Under the pieces are notes generated by a model. The model did no database searches, was not told the DNA's origin, and worked only from the letters and a program-made list of their open reading frames with translations. The translations under genes and the position numbers were made by a program. From Ensifer sp. PDNC004 (GTDB taxonomy: Bacteria; Pseudomonadota; Alphaproteobacteria; Rhizobiales; Rhizobiaceae), in the NCBI RefSeq assembly GCF_016919405.1, contig NZ_CP070353.1, positions 558,001 to 622,000 on the forward strand: a stretch of 64,000 nt of DNA. The letters are read 5' to 3'. Below, in pieces: positions 8,755-17,574 of this stretch (position 1 is its first letter; every line of letters starts with the position of its first letter).

Positions 8755-9474
8755 ATGACTGAGCCCGGTTTCCTTGACATCATCAGCGTCGGTCCGGACG
8801 GCTGGGGGCCGGCGCTTGCCGCCGGCGCCTGGATGACGATCCTGATCGCCGTCGCCGGCTTTGCGATCGGCGGCCTTATCGGTACCTTCGGCGCCTGGGC
8901 AAAGATCTCCGGCGGCCCGGTCGTTCGCGGTTGCGCCGAGGCCTATACCACCGTCCTTCGCGGTATTCCCGACCTCCTGGTCATCTATCTCTTCTATTTC
9001 GGCGGCAGCGCCGTGGTGACAGCCGTCGGCCAATTGTTCGGCGCGGAGGGTTTCGTCAGCTTTCCTGGCTTCATCGCCGGTGCGCTTGCGGTCGGCATCA
9101 CCTCCGGCGCCCAGCAGACCGAGGTCTATCGCGGCGCCTTCCGCGCCGTGCATCCGGGCGAGCTGGAGGCGGCAACCGCCTGCGGCATGGGCCGGCTCCT
9201 CAAGTTCCGCCGGATCACCGCGCCCCTGACGCTGCGTTATGCGCTGCCGGGCCTCGGCAACGTCTGGCAGGTGGTGCTGAAGGAATCCGCACTGGTCTCG
9301 GTGACCGGCGTCGTCGAACTCTTGCGCCAAGCGCAGATCGGTGCGGGGTCGACCAGCCGCCCCTTCGACTTCTTCTTCATTGCAGCGATAATCTATCTCG
9401 CGATTTCCACCGTCTCGGGCCTCATCCTTCAGGTCACCGAGCGTCGGTTCTCGCGCGGCGTCAGGAGGGGCTGA
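8755..9474 (+). CDS. polar amino-acid ABC transporter permease (HisQ-like)
   Basis: A 239-residue inner-membrane permease with the HisMQ topology of about five helices. The EAA loop that docks the ATPase is seen as [20 protein letters not shown] (~138-158). The gene starts 32 bases after the amidohydrolase with a GGGAGG site, and its TGA overlaps the ATG of the second permease, so the two are translationally coupled. Octopine, histidine or cystine-type substrates are typical of the family; the substrate here is unknown. Confidence 0.88.
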   Translation: MTEPGFLDIISVGPDGWGPALAAGAWMTILIAVAGFAIGGLIGTFGAWAKISGGPVVRGCAEAYTTVLRGIPDLLVIYLFYFGGSAVVTAVGQLFGAEGFVSFPGFIAGALAVGITSGAQQTEVYRGAFRAVHPGELEAATACGMGRLLKFRRITAPLTLRYALPGLGNVWQVVLKESALVSVTGVVELLRQAQIGAGSTSRPFDFFFIAAIIYLAISTVSGLILQVTERRFSRGVRRG

Positions 9475-10196
9475 TGGATATCAAATTTGCCCTCGAAACC
9501 TTCTGGAGCCTGGCGGCAGCCCTGCCGCTGACGCTGGAGCTGGCCGCAACGTCAATCGCGCTCGGCTCGGTGCTGGCTCTCGGGCTGGCGCTCGCCCGTC
9601 TGTCGGGCATCCTCGCGCTCGACCTCTTTGCCCGCACTTACGTGTTCCTCTTCCGCGGCACACCGCTGCTCGTGCAGATCTTCCTGATCTATTACGGCCT
9701 CAGCCAGTTTCCGGCGGTGCGCCACAGCATCTTCTGGCCGCTTCTGCGCGAGCCCTACTGGTGCGCGGTGCTGGCGCTGATGCTGAACACGGCCGCCTAT
9801 GCGAGCGAAATCATCCGCGGCGGGCTGCTCTCGGTGCCGCACGGACAGGTGGAGGCGGCAAGGGCCTGCGGCATGGGTCGCCTGATGATCTTCCGCCGCA
9901 TCGTCATGCCGCAGGCGCTGCGCCAGGCGCTGCCGGGCTATGGCAACGAGATGATCTCCATGGTGAAGGCCACTTCGCTCGCCTCGATCATCACGCTGAT
10001 GGAGATCACCGGCGTCGCTGCCAAGCTGATCTCGGAGAGCTACCGGGTGATCGAGGTCTTCGTCGTCGCCGGTCTCATCTATCTCGCCATCAACTTCGCG
10101 CTGACCCGGCTCGTTGCGTTGGCCGAATACCGGTTCAACCCGCAACTGCGCGCGCCGCTGCCGATCGCCGCCGAACTCAAGGGAGAAACCCATTGA
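9474..10196 (+). CDS. polar amino-acid ABC transporter permease (HisM-like)
   Basis: A 240-residue partner permease of the preceding gene. It has the [17 protein letters not shown] motif typical of HisM/OccM-type subunits and an EAA loop at [20 protein letters not shown]. It overlaps the previous gene by one base (TGATG) and is preceded by a strong AGGAGGGG. It should form a heterodimeric channel with the HisQ-like subunit. Confidence 0.88.
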   Translation: MDIKFALETFWSLAAALPLTLELAATSIALGSVLALGLALARLSGILALDLFARTYVFLFRGTPLLVQIFLIYYGLSQFPAVRHSIFWPLLREPYWCAVLALMLNTAAYASEIIRGGLLSVPHGQVEAARACGMGRLMIFRRIVMPQALRQALPGYGNEMISMVKATSLASIITLMEITGVAAKLISESYRVIEVFVVAGLIYLAINFALTRLVALAEYRFNPQLRAPLPIAAELKGETH

Positions 10197-10198
10197 AC

Positions 10199-10975
10199 AT
10201 GTCCGCCGCCGTTACCACGCCGGTTGCGATCCGCGTGCACGACCTTCACAAGAGTTTCGGCCCGGTCGAGGTGCTGAAGGGCGTGTCGCTCGATGCGCGC
10301 GAGGGTGAGGTGATTTCCATCCTCGGATCCTCCGGCTCCGGCAAGTCGACGCTGCTTCGCTGCATCAACATGCTGGAGGTGCCGAATTCGGGCACCATCG
10401 AGGTGGCGGGCGAGGTGATCCGGCTGAAGGCGTCGAGCGACGGGCGCAGCCGCCCGGCTGACCAGAAGCAGGTAGACCGCATCCGCTCGGAACTCGGCAT
10501 GGTGTTCCAGAGCTTTAATCTCTGGTCCCACAAAACCGTGCTCGAAAACGTCATCGAAGCGCCGGTGCATGTGCTGAAGCGGCCGCGGGCGGAAGCGATC
10601 GAGGAGGCGGAGGCGCTGCTTGCGAAGGTCGGCATTGCCGACAAGCGTAACCACTATCCCTCGCATCTCTCCGGCGGCCAGCAGCAGCGCGCCGCAATCG
10701 CCCGCGCGCTGGCCATGCGCCCGAAGGCGATGCTCTTCGACGAGCCGACCTCGGCGCTCGACCCGGAGCTCGTCGGCGAAGTGCTGCGCGTCATGCGCGG
10801 GCTCGCCGAGGAGGGGCGCACCATGCTGGTGGTCACCCACGAGATGGGTTTTGCCCGCGACGTCTCCAGCCGCGTCGTCTTCGTGCACAAGGGCACGATC
10901 GAGGAGGAGGGGCCGCCGCACGAAGTTTTCACCCATTCGAAGTCGGAGCGCTTCCGCCAGTTCATCAAGAGTTGA
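10199..10975 (+). CDS. polar amino-acid ABC transporter ATP-binding protein
   Basis: A 258-residue HisP/GlnQ-type ATPase with Walker [10 protein letters not shown] (~43-51), Q-loop FQSFNLWSH, signature LSGGQQQR (~157-164), Walker [12 protein letters not shown] and the switch His in VTHEMG. It energises import by the two preceding permeases. The ATG at 10199 lies two bases after the upstream stop codon; an in-frame TTG at 10193 is an alternative overlapping start. Confidence 0.92.
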   Translation: MSAAVTTPVAIRVHDLHKSFGPVEVLKGVSLDAREGEVISILGSSGSGKSTLLRCINMLEVPNSGTIEVAGEVIRLKASSDGRSRPADQKQVDRIRSELGMVFQSFNLWSHKTVLENVIEAPVHVLKRPRAEAIEEAEALLAKVGIADKRNHYPSHLSGGQQQRAAIARALAMRPKAMLFDEPTSALDPELVGEVLRVMRGLAEEGRTMLVVTHEMGFARDVSSRVVFVHKGTIEEEGPPHEVFTHSKSERFRQFIKS

Positions 10976-11039
10976 AGCCTGCCGTGATCGGCGGGCCGAA
11001 AAACAAAGCAATCAACATCCACAAAAGGGGAATGCTGCA

Positions 11040-11897
11040 ATGAAAAAGACCACCGCAATCATGGCATCGGCGCTTGCCGTTGCCGCGGGGCTGATGTCCA
11101 TGCCGGCGCAGGCCGAAGACAAGAAGTGGACGAAGGTGACGATCGCCACCGAAGGTGCCTTTCCGCCCTATAACCTGACCAAGGCGGACGGCACGCTCGA
11201 CGGCTACGAGATCGAGCTCAGCAAGATCCTCTGCGACCACATGAAGGTCGAATGCACCGTCATCGCGCAGTCCTTCGATGGCATGATCCCGGCGCTCAAC
11301 GCTGGCAAGTTCGACGCGATCATGGCCGGCATGTCGGCCACCGAGAAGCGCAAGGAAGTCATCGACTTCTCGATGTCCTACGGCAGCACCGGCCAGGCCT
11401 TCGCGACGCTGAAGGGTGGCGACCTCGAAACCCTGCCGATGAAGGGTGAGCTGTTCTCGCTCGCCTCCAACGAGGCCGGCGCGCGCAAGGCGGTCGACGA
11501 GCTGAAGCCGCTGATTGAAGGCAAGACCATTGGCGTCCAGACCGCCTCGATCGCAGCACGCTTCATCGACGAATATCTGAAGGACGTCGTCGAGGTGCGT
11601 GAATACAAGACGACCGAGCAGCACGATCTCGATCTCGTCGCCGGCCGCGTCGATTTCGTCATGGCGTCCATGGGCTACCTGAAGACGACTGTCGAAAAGC
11701 CTGCCAACAGCGACATGGTCATCACCGGCCCCCGCTTCCAGGGCGGCTTTCTCGGCGCCGGCAGCTCCGTCGGCCTGCGCAAGACCGACCCGGAACTGAA
11801 GGCGCTGTTCGACGATGCGATTGCAGCTGCCAAGGCGGATGGCACCATCAAGCGCCTGTCGGAGAAGTGGTTCGGATTCGACCTGACGCCGCAATAA
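11040..11897 (+). CDS. transporter substrate-binding protein (SBP family 3)
   Basis: A 285-residue periplasmic binding protein. A cleavable signal peptide ends near MPAQAED (~residue 22). It is followed by a family-3 fold with GAFPPYNLTKADGTLDGYEI, the DAIMAGMSATEKRKEVIDFS lobe motif, and a C-terminal KADGTIKRLSEKWFG segment. It captures the substrate for the permeases and ATPase encoded just upstream and is the last gene of the operon. A terminator follows. The ligand is probably a polar amino acid or amino-acid conjugate. Confidence 0.92.
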   Translation: MKKTTAIMASALAVAAGLMSMPAQAEDKKWTKVTIATEGAFPPYNLTKADGTLDGYEIELSKILCDHMKVECTVIAQSFDGMIPALNAGKFDAIMAGMSATEKRKEVIDFSMSYGSTGQAFATLKGGDLETLPMKGELFSLASNEAGARKAVDELKPLIEGKTIGVQTASIAARFIDEYLKDVVEVREYKTTEQHDLDLVAGRVDFVMASMGYLKTTVEKPANSDMVITGPRFQGGFLGAGSSVGLRKTDPELKALFDDAIAAAKADGTIKRLSEKWFGFDLTPQ

Positions 11898-11923
11898 GCC
11901 GGGTCGGTTCGCCCCCTCAACCG

Positions 11924-11959
11924 AAGCGCCGCGTGTTCCGCCAACGCGCGGCGCTTTTT
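11924..11959 (+). terminator. rho-independent terminator of the ABC transporter operon
   Basis: Stem AGCGCCGCG (11925-11933) with CGCGGCGCT (11947-11955), followed by TTTTTG. It lies 27 bases after the SBP stop codon. Confidence 0.85.
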
Positions 11960-12233
11960 GTGTTTGGAGTGTCCGGTGCTCGTGTGCTTGCGAGGCGGTT
12001 TGGCCGGGCTGCTTTATTTATAGCAACGCGCAGCGCGTGCGGTCATCTTTCGGACACAATCGCTGCGTACAAGCCCATCTGTCGACGTTTGCTTATGAGC
12101 GCTGAATGTGTTCGCCGCTCGCAACTGTCGCGTCGCTTTAGACTTTTGACCACGGATGTACTGGCACTGGTGTAAGAGCGATGATGAGGAAGGTCGGTGC
12201 GGTTTCGCCCCGGCCTTTTTTATTGCCGGATGA
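11960..12233. other. intergenic region ending in an orphan plus-strand terminator
   Basis: No coding frame is convincing. The stretch ends with a plus-strand terminator at 12191-12223 that has no plus-strand gene before it. A TTGACC at 12146-12151 could be a weak -35 box, but no good -10 box lies 16-18 bases downstream. A short untranslated transcript is conceivable. Confidence 0.3.
12191..12223 (+). terminator. orphan rho-independent terminator
   Basis: Stem AAGGTCGG with CCGGCCTT (one G-U pair) around a GC-rich loop, followed by TTTTATT. It points along the plus strand, whereas the adjacent acyl-carrier-protein gene is on the minus strand and ends about 10 bases away, so it may also mark the end of that gene. 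Confidence 0.6.
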
Positions 12234-12488
12234 TCACTTCAGCGTTTTCGACGCCAGCACGAAGTCGACCAGGTCGCCGACGGTGATGAGCTTTTCGGCC
12301 GAGTCGTCGGTCAGATAGATCTCGAACTCTTCCTCCACCAACATCGCCAATTGAGACACTTCGAGCGAGTCGGCGCCCAGATCGTCTTCGATCTCGGCAT
12401 CGTCTGTGACTTCGGACGCCTTGACGCCGAGCAGCTCGACAAGGATCGCCTTTACGCGTTCGGAAACATCGGATCGTGTGGGTGCCAT
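12234..12488 (-). CDS. acyl carrier protein
   Basis: An 84-residue acyl carrier protein. The 4'-phosphopantetheine attachment site is the Ser in GADSLEVSQL, in the usual position before helix II, followed by acidic LVEEEFEIYL. It is not the fatty-acid AcpP, nor does it look like rhizobial AcpXL, NodF or RkpF as I remember them. It is an orphan: no ketosynthase, acyltransferase or amidase gene is adjacent. The start at 12488 has an excellent GGGAGGGAG upstream. Confidence 0.88.
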   Translation of the reverse strand: MAPTRSDVSERVKAILVELLGVKASEVTDDAEIEDDLGADSLEVSQLAMLVEEEFEIYLTDDSAEKLITVGDLVDFVLASKTLK

Positions 12489-12800
12489 GGATCTTCTCCC
12501 TCCCATAAAGCATAACACAGAGGGCGGCGAACGGCTGTCTAGGCCTATAGGATCATTGGCTGATTTCGTCATGATCCAAATGGGTTAGATCATTTCGGTC
12601 AGGGACAGCCCCGGGGTGTTTGCGGGTGCCGAACCTCGGCATTTGCAAACGCGAAGGCACGCACCACCATCGACTATGGCCGGTTCATGGAGCGGCCTAA
12701 GGAAAAGTCTGCCTCGATCGGGCGGTGAGGAAGGCGCTACCACCGCAGCGCCAAGCCAAATACAGCGGCAAAGCCGCTCCGGTCACCTTGCGACGATGGC
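12489..12800. other. intergenic, no gene seen
   Basis: About 310 bases without a supportable gene. A spaced inverted repeat, ATGATC/GATCAT, lies at 12571-12593 upstream of the acyl-carrier-protein gene. A short hairpin with arms AGCGGC/GCCGCT (12764-12778) lies just beyond the end of the next minus-strand gene and may be a weak terminator for it. Confidence 0.35.
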
Positions 12801-13118
12801 CTATTTCGTCGGAGCAGGCGTCGGCCGCACCAGCGAGACCACCCGCGGCTTCGACGGCGCGTCCAGCCATTCAATCCACTTGTCGCGTTCCTCCGTCGTG
12901 TCGAAGAACCGCCAGAGCTTGTAGTCTTCTTCGGTGGTCTGCAGCATCTCGCCGATCGAGACGAGTTCCATCGGCAGTTCCACCTCGTTGCCGTCGTAGC
13001 GGATGAAGTAGATGCCTTCGGCAGCAAGCCGGATGATCTGGCCGGTGCCATAGGTGCCATCGGGATCGTCGACGGTGAAGTACATGCCGGTGAGAGTGTC
13101 GAGAATCTTGTCGTTCAT
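12801..13118 (-). CDS. conserved-looking hypothetical protein
   Basis: A 105-residue soluble protein of no recognised family. The N-terminal part looks like a small beta-barrel (MYFTVDDPDGTYGTGQIIRL, GIYFIRYDGNEVELPMELV), followed by an amphipathic helix with EEDYKLWRFFDTTEERDKWI. The last 15 residues are Pro/Arg/Thr-rich. Coding character is good, but no Shine-Dalgarno sequence is obvious before the ATG at 13118; a TTG at 13139 is an alternative start. Confidence 0.55.
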   Translation of the reverse strand: MNDKILDTLTGMYFTVDDPDGTYGTGQIIRLAAEGIYFIRYDGNEVELPMELVSIGEMLQTTEEDYKLWRFFDTTEERDKWIEWLDAPSKPRVVSLVRPTPAPTK

Positions 13119-13322
13119 AGGTTTTGGATGCCAGTTCAAGGAATAGGTTTCATCAGACCGTCGCCCGCCGCCGGAATTAAGGCAAGCTCAAATATCGAGT
13201 GTCCACGTCTGGTGAGGGTAGGGTGGCGTCTAAACGGTGCGAGGCGGCGGGCGAGTTGACAAAGTGACAGCGGACCGAGACGATCGGATCGTCAACTGAA
13301 ATAGTGCCCACACAATCAAATC

Positions 13323-13721
13323 ATGCAGATATCGATCCCGCCTGAGGCCTTTCCCGCATTGGGAACCGTCGCAAATCCTGCTGTGCTCTACGATGGGCTC
13401 AGCGCATTTGTCTGTTATGAAGCTGCTCCCAGCGCTGGCGGCGGCAACGTCGTTCTCAAGTTCGGCGAGGTTATCGATTTCCGCATTTCACCGATGACGG
13501 TCGAGGGCCTGCGCGATTGTAGGTACCCAATCCGACCGTGGGAATTCAACGAGGTTGCGGACAGTGACGAAGCAGCTAAATGGAAGGTCCTCAGTCCGCG
13601 TTTCTGGCTTATATCTTTTACCGACGTGACGATCGAAGTCCTGTTCGAAACGGTCTCGCTCGAGCTTCAAGACGAGCGAGGCGGGCCGCTGCATCGGACG
13701 CTTGCGAGCGCTTTGAGGTGA
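13323..13721 (+). CDS. hypothetical protein
   Basis: A 132-residue soluble protein without a recognisable domain. Segments such as NVVLKFGEVIDFRISPMTVEGL and VLSPRFWLISFTDVTIEVLFET suggest a mainly beta-strand fold. Codon use is less biased than in neighbouring genes, which may indicate acquired DNA. It converges on the corrinoid-activator gene, with 32 bases between the two stop codons. Confidence 0.5.
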   Translation: MQISIPPEAFPALGTVANPAVLYDGLSAFVCYEAAPSAGGGNVVLKFGEVIDFRISPMTVEGLRDCRYPIRPWEFNEVADSDEAAKWKVLSPRFWLISFTDVTIEVLFETVSLELQDERGGPLHRTLASALR

Positions 13722-13753
13722 GGGCTTGAGGATATCGGCTTGGTCGTGCCGCT

Positions 13754-15790
13754 CTACTCCCGGCTTCTCCGCCGCCGCCTGCCGCCGCCTTCGCCATCAT
13801 CAGCGCTCACCTTGCGCTCCGGCAAAGTCACCACCGTCGAGAGCTTGGGGAAGTTGTCGACCTTGTTCGGCATCGCCATGGCGTTCACGAAATGCTCTTG
13901 AAATTTCGATTCAAGCGCCGTCTCTATCTTCTCGATTTTGCTGACAGTTTGCTCGATCTCGCGGCGGTGGCCGCGGTTCAAGAGCGCCATCAGCGCGCCG
14001 GTACCGGCGGCGTTGCCGACGGCCTTGACGTCGTCGAGATCGCAGTCCGGGATGAGGCCCAGCACCATCGCATACTTGGGATCGATGAACGAGCCGAACG
14101 CGCCGGCGAAGCGGATGGTGTCGACATGATCGACGCCTTGTTTTTCCATCAAGAGCTTGATGCCGGCATAGAGCGCTGCCTTGGCGAGCTGGATGGCGCG
14201 GATGTCGTTCTGCGTCACGGTGATGCGCGGCTCGCCGTCGTGCAGCAGGTAGGAGAAGGTTCGGCCATTCGGGATGATGCGCGGGCTTTTTGCCGCCATT
14301 CCGCCATCGACCACTCCATCCTCGGAGATGATGCCGGAGAGATACATTTCGGCGACGATCTCGATGATCGCCGAGCCGCAGATGCCGGTGACGCCGACAG
14401 AGGCTGCAGCCTCGGCAAAGCCTTCCTCGTCCGACCACTTTTCGACGCCGATCACGCGGAAGCGCGGCTCGAGCGTTGCCGGGTCGATGCGCACGCGCTC
14501 GATCGCGCCGGGGGCGGCGCGCTGGCCCGAGGAGATTTCCGCACCCTCGAAGGCCGGTCCCGTCGGTGAAGAGGCGGCGACGACGCGATCCTTGTTGCCG
14601 AGCACGATTTCGGCATTGGTGCCGACATCGACGAGCAGCATCATCTTGTCCTGGCGGTAAGGACCTTCGGCAAGCGTCGCACCCGCAGCATCGGCGCCGA
14701 CATGGCCGGCGATGCAGGGCAGCATGTAGAGCCGGGCGCCGCGGTTGACGTCGATATCGATCTCATGCGCCCAGTATTGCAGCGCGCCGGACACGGCGAG
14801 CGCGAACGGCGCCTGGCCGAGTTCCGTCGGGTCGATGCCGAGGAACAGGTGGTGCATGATCGGGTTGGCGACGAAGACCATATCGAGAATGTCGTGGCGG
14901 TCGACTTCGCCCTCGGTGCAGACCTTGCCGATCAGGCCGTTGACGGCCTCGCGCACGGCCTTGGTCATCGCCTCCCGCCCATCCGGGTTCATCATCACAT
15001 AGGAGACGCGGCTCATCAGGTCTTCGCCGAAGCGGATCTGCGGGTTGGACGTGCCCGAGGAGGCGACGATGCGTCCCGATAGCAGCGACACCAGATGCAT
15101 GGCGATCGTCGTCGAGCCGATGTCGCAGGCAACGCCATAGGCCTCGTTCTTGAGGCCGGGCCAGAGGCCGACGATGAAGGGGCGCGAACTATCCATGTCG
15201 CGGTGGATGGCGGCGGTAACCGCCCAGTTGCCCTTGCGCAGGATGCCCTGCACCTGCGGGATCAGGTGCGGCGCGATCAAGAGATCCTTCCAGCCCCAGT
15301 CCTTCTCCAGCATCACCTTCAGGCGGTCGAGATCGCCGAGCGGCTTGTGCATGTCGGGCTCGTCCACCTCGACATAGCAGAGCTGAACGGCGGCATTGCG
15401 CTCGATCACCCGGTCGGTCGCGGCCTTGCGCACGACTTGGGCGTTGATGACGGTATCCTGCGGCACGTCGATGACGAGATCGCCAAGGATATGGGCGGAA
15501 CAGGAGAGGCGGCGGCCATCGGGAAGCCCGCGGATCTTCTCATAGCGCTCTTCCTTGGCGCCCTTTTCCGAGATGTGCTCCAGCGAGGAAACGATCTTGT
15601 GCTTGGCGAAATTGCCTTCCTGCACCTCGATCTGACAGCGCCCGCAGGTGGCGCGCCCACCGCACACGCTTTCGACATAGACGCCGAGCTTGCGCGCCGC
15701 GTCGAGAACCGGTGTGCCCACCGGGAAGCGGCCGCGCTTGCCCGAGGGCATGAACAGCACCAGAGGTTCCTTTTGCGCGGCTTCGCTCAT
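13754..15790 (-). CDS. corrinoid activation protein (RamA/RACo-like, 2Fe-2S + ASKHA ATPase)
   Basis: A 678-residue protein of the family that uses ATP and a low-potential electron to reduce Co(II) corrinoid back to Co(I). The N-terminal plant-type [2Fe-2S] domain has ligands Cys43, Cys49, Cys52 and Cys97 (VCGGRATCGRC, RLSCSAH). The ASKHA domain follows from about residue 220 (ACDIGSTTIAMH, LLVDVGTNAEIVLG, SSPTGPAFEGAEIS). The C-terminus is a striking GGGRRRRRSRE. It is the last gene of the leftward C1 operon and should reactivate the corrinoid protein at 27580-28278. An upstream ATG at 15826 is possible; MSEAAQ at 15790 fits the family better. Confidence 0.88.
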   Translation of the reverse strand: MSEAAQKEPLVLFMPSGKRGRFPVGTPVLDAARKLGVYVESVCGGRATCGRCQIEVQEGNFAKHKIVSSLEHISEKGAKEERYEKIRGLPDGRRLSCSAHILGDLVIDVPQDTVINAQVVRKAATDRVIERNAAVQLCYVEVDEPDMHKPLGDLDRLKVMLEKDWGWKDLLIAPHLIPQVQGILRKGNWAVTAAIHRDMDSSRPFIVGLWPGLKNEAYGVACDIGSTTIAMHLVSLLSGRIVASSGTSNPQIRFGEDLMSRVSYVMMNPDGREAMTKAVREAVNGLIGKVCTEGEVDRHDILDMVFVANPIMHHLFLGIDPTELGQAPFALAVSGALQYWAHEIDIDVNRGARLYMLPCIAGHVGADAAGATLAEGPYRQDKMMLLVDVGTNAEIVLGNKDRVVAASSPTGPAFEGAEISSGQRAAPGAIERVRIDPATLEPRFRVIGVEKWSDEEGFAEAAASVGVTGICGSAIIEIVAEMYLSGIISEDGVVDGGMAAKSPRIIPNGRTFSYLLHDGEPRITVTQNDIRAIQLAKAALYAGIKLLMEKQGVDHVDTIRFAGAFGSFIDPKYAMVLGLIPDCDLDDVKAVGNAAGTGALMALLNRGHRREIEQTVSKIEKIETALESKFQEHFVNAMAMPNKVDNFPKLSTVVTLPERKVSADDGEGGGRRRRRSRE

Positions 15791-16015
15791 GTTGGTCTCG
15801 ATCTCGGAAGTGCCTTCGATGCGCATGCTCAATGGTCTTTCATCAGGTCCACTCTCTCCGGGGTGAAGCACCGCTTTGGTGTTTCAGCTCGCGAGCGAAG
15901 CACGGGTAAACGGTTTCAGACTGCACCGGAACCCGGTCGGATAGTTGTCCAATCCCGACATGGAGCGATCTCAAAGCATCATTTCGGGAGGCTGTTGCGA
16001 TGACGGGGAAATTGC

Positions 16016-16354
16016 TTACGGCTTCTTGCGCTGCAGACGCCGAGCGTTGCTGCGCACCCGCTTGCCATAGGGCCTCAGCGCCGCCGAAGCAATCGCCGTT
16101 CCATGGCCCGATGCCGTGGCGCCGGTCATCATCCGTATCGTGTTGTCGAAGGCGGCTTTCCAGAGCGCGACATTGACGGCAACGACGCTTTCGGCGGTCG
16201 CCGCGATCTTCTCGGAGATCATACGCTGAAGCTCGGTCACATCCTGCGACTTGCCCGTCAGCGCCGCCATCTGCATTTCCTGCAGTCGGACGGCGATCAC
16301 GAAAGGGGCTTCAAACCAGAGGCTGGCAGCATCAAGGCGAAGGCTGCGTGTCAT
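16016..16354 (-). CDS. phasin-like small helical protein
   Basis: A 112-residue protein, predicted almost fully helical, with the amphipathic pattern and Ala content of phasins that coat polyhydroxyalkanoate granules (APFVIAVRLQEMQMAALTG, ISEKIAATAESVVAVNVALW). The C-terminus is strongly basic (RRLQRKKP). Assignment as a phasin is tentative. Its position between the methyltransferase and the corrinoid activator, same strand, suggests it serves the same system, perhaps as a scaffold or granule link; this is inference. Confidence 0.5.
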   Translation of the reverse strand: MTRSLRLDAASLWFEAPFVIAVRLQEMQMAALTGKSQDVTELQRMISEKIAATAESVVAVNVALWKAAFDNTIRMMTGATASGHGTAIASAALRPYGKRVRSNARRLQRKKP

Positions 16355-16513
16355 GATGATCTCCAGGTTTGCGTTGCCGGATGAAATCTCGAAATCTGTC
16401 GGTGCTGAAGGCTGGCTTCTGAACGGCTAAAGGGAGAAGGACGGCAATGAGGCATGGCTACCTTTCAACGTCGTTCTCCCTTCCTTGGTTCAGCTCGATG
16501 CTGAAAAAAGAAC

Positions 16514-17479
16514 CTATTCGCTTGCAGCCGCACCGCCGGTGCGGGCCGCACGGCCACCACGACGGCCGCCGCCGCTGGCGGCCGCCGGTGCGGCAGCAAC
16601 CACATGGCCACCCTCGGCCGGCTTGTGGTCGCGATAGGTCTTGATCCAGTGGGTGCAGTTCGGGTCGGTACCGTTCAAGACGTTCGCCGCACGCACTGCT
16701 TCCATTTCCTGCGGGCGGCAGGGATTCATGATCGCCGATGTCATGCCGGCGCCGATGACCATCGGGATGAAGCCGGCATTGATACCGTGGCGGTGCGGCA
16801 GGCCGAAGGAAATGTTGGAGAGGCCGCAGGTGGTGTTGACCTTCAGCTCTTCGCGCAGCCGCCGCAGAAGCGCGAAGACCTGCTGGCCGGCGGTGCCCAT
16901 GGCGCCGATCGGCATGACCAGCGGGTCGACGACGATGTCATGTGGCTTGATGCCGAAGTCGGCGGCGCGCTCGACGATCTTCTTGGCAACGGCAAAGCGC
17001 ACGTCCGGATCCTCGGAAATGCCGGTTTCGTCGTTGGAGATGGCAACGACCGGCACGTCGTACTTTTTGCAGAGCGGCAGGATCGCTTCGAGCTTCTCTT
17101 CCTCGCCGGTGACGGAGTTGACGAGCGGGCGGCCCTTGGCGACGCGCAGCGCCGCCTCGATCGCAGCGGTGACGGAACTGTCGATCGACAGCGGCACGTC
17201 GACGAGGCCCTGGACGATTTCGAGCGTCTTGACGAGCAGCGGCGGCTCGGTCTCGTTCGGGTTGACGGCGGTGACCCCGGCGTTGACGTCGAGCATGGTC
17301 GCGCCCGCTGCAACCTGCTCCAGTGCGTCCTTGATGACGGTGTCGAAGTTGCCCTCGATCATCTCGGCGGCGAGCTTCTTGCGGCCGGTCGGGTTGATGC
17401 GTTCGCCGATGACGCAGAAGGGCTGGTCAAAGCCAATGATGATCTCGCGGGTGGCGGAGGCGACGATTGTGCGGGTCAT
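16514..17479 (-). CDS. methyltetrahydrofolate:corrinoid methyltransferase (MtgA/AcsE-like)
   Basis: A 321-residue pterin-binding TIM-barrel enzyme. Expected reaction: reversible methyl transfer between methylcob(III)alamin on a corrinoid protein and tetrahydrofolate. Motifs include VIGERINPTGRKKL, MLDVNAGV, LSIDSS, PLVNSVTGEEEK and DPLVMPIGAMG, as in AcsE, MtvA and MtgA. The barrel ends near residue 285; a low-complexity tail rich in Gly, Ala and Arg follows (GGGRRGGRAARTGG), which I would not expect in this family. It lies between metF-like and phasin-like genes in the same operon. The substrate corrinoid protein is probably the one at 27580. Confidence 0.88.
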   Translation of the reverse strand: MTRTIVASATREIIIGFDQPFCVIGERINPTGRKKLAAEMIEGNFDTVIKDALEQVAAGATMLDVNAGVTAVNPNETEPPLLVKTLEIVQGLVDVPLSIDSSVTAAIEAALRVAKGRPLVNSVTGEEEKLEAILPLCKKYDVPVVAISNDETGISEDPDVRFAVAKKIVERAADFGIKPHDIVVDPLVMPIGAMGTAGQQVFALLRRLREELKVNTTCGLSNISFGLPHRHGINAGFIPMVIGAGMTSAIMNPCRPQEMEAVRAANVLNGTDPNCTHWIKTYRDHKPAEGGHVVAAAPAAASGGGRRGGRAARTGGAAASE

Positions 17480-17574
17480 TAAGGGTCCTTTGTCCTGGCG
17501 GTGGGCTATGTAATCACGCCCTGGAGATCGATGATAGGCGTCGGAGACCGGCGCCGGTTTTGTCTGCTGTCTCT

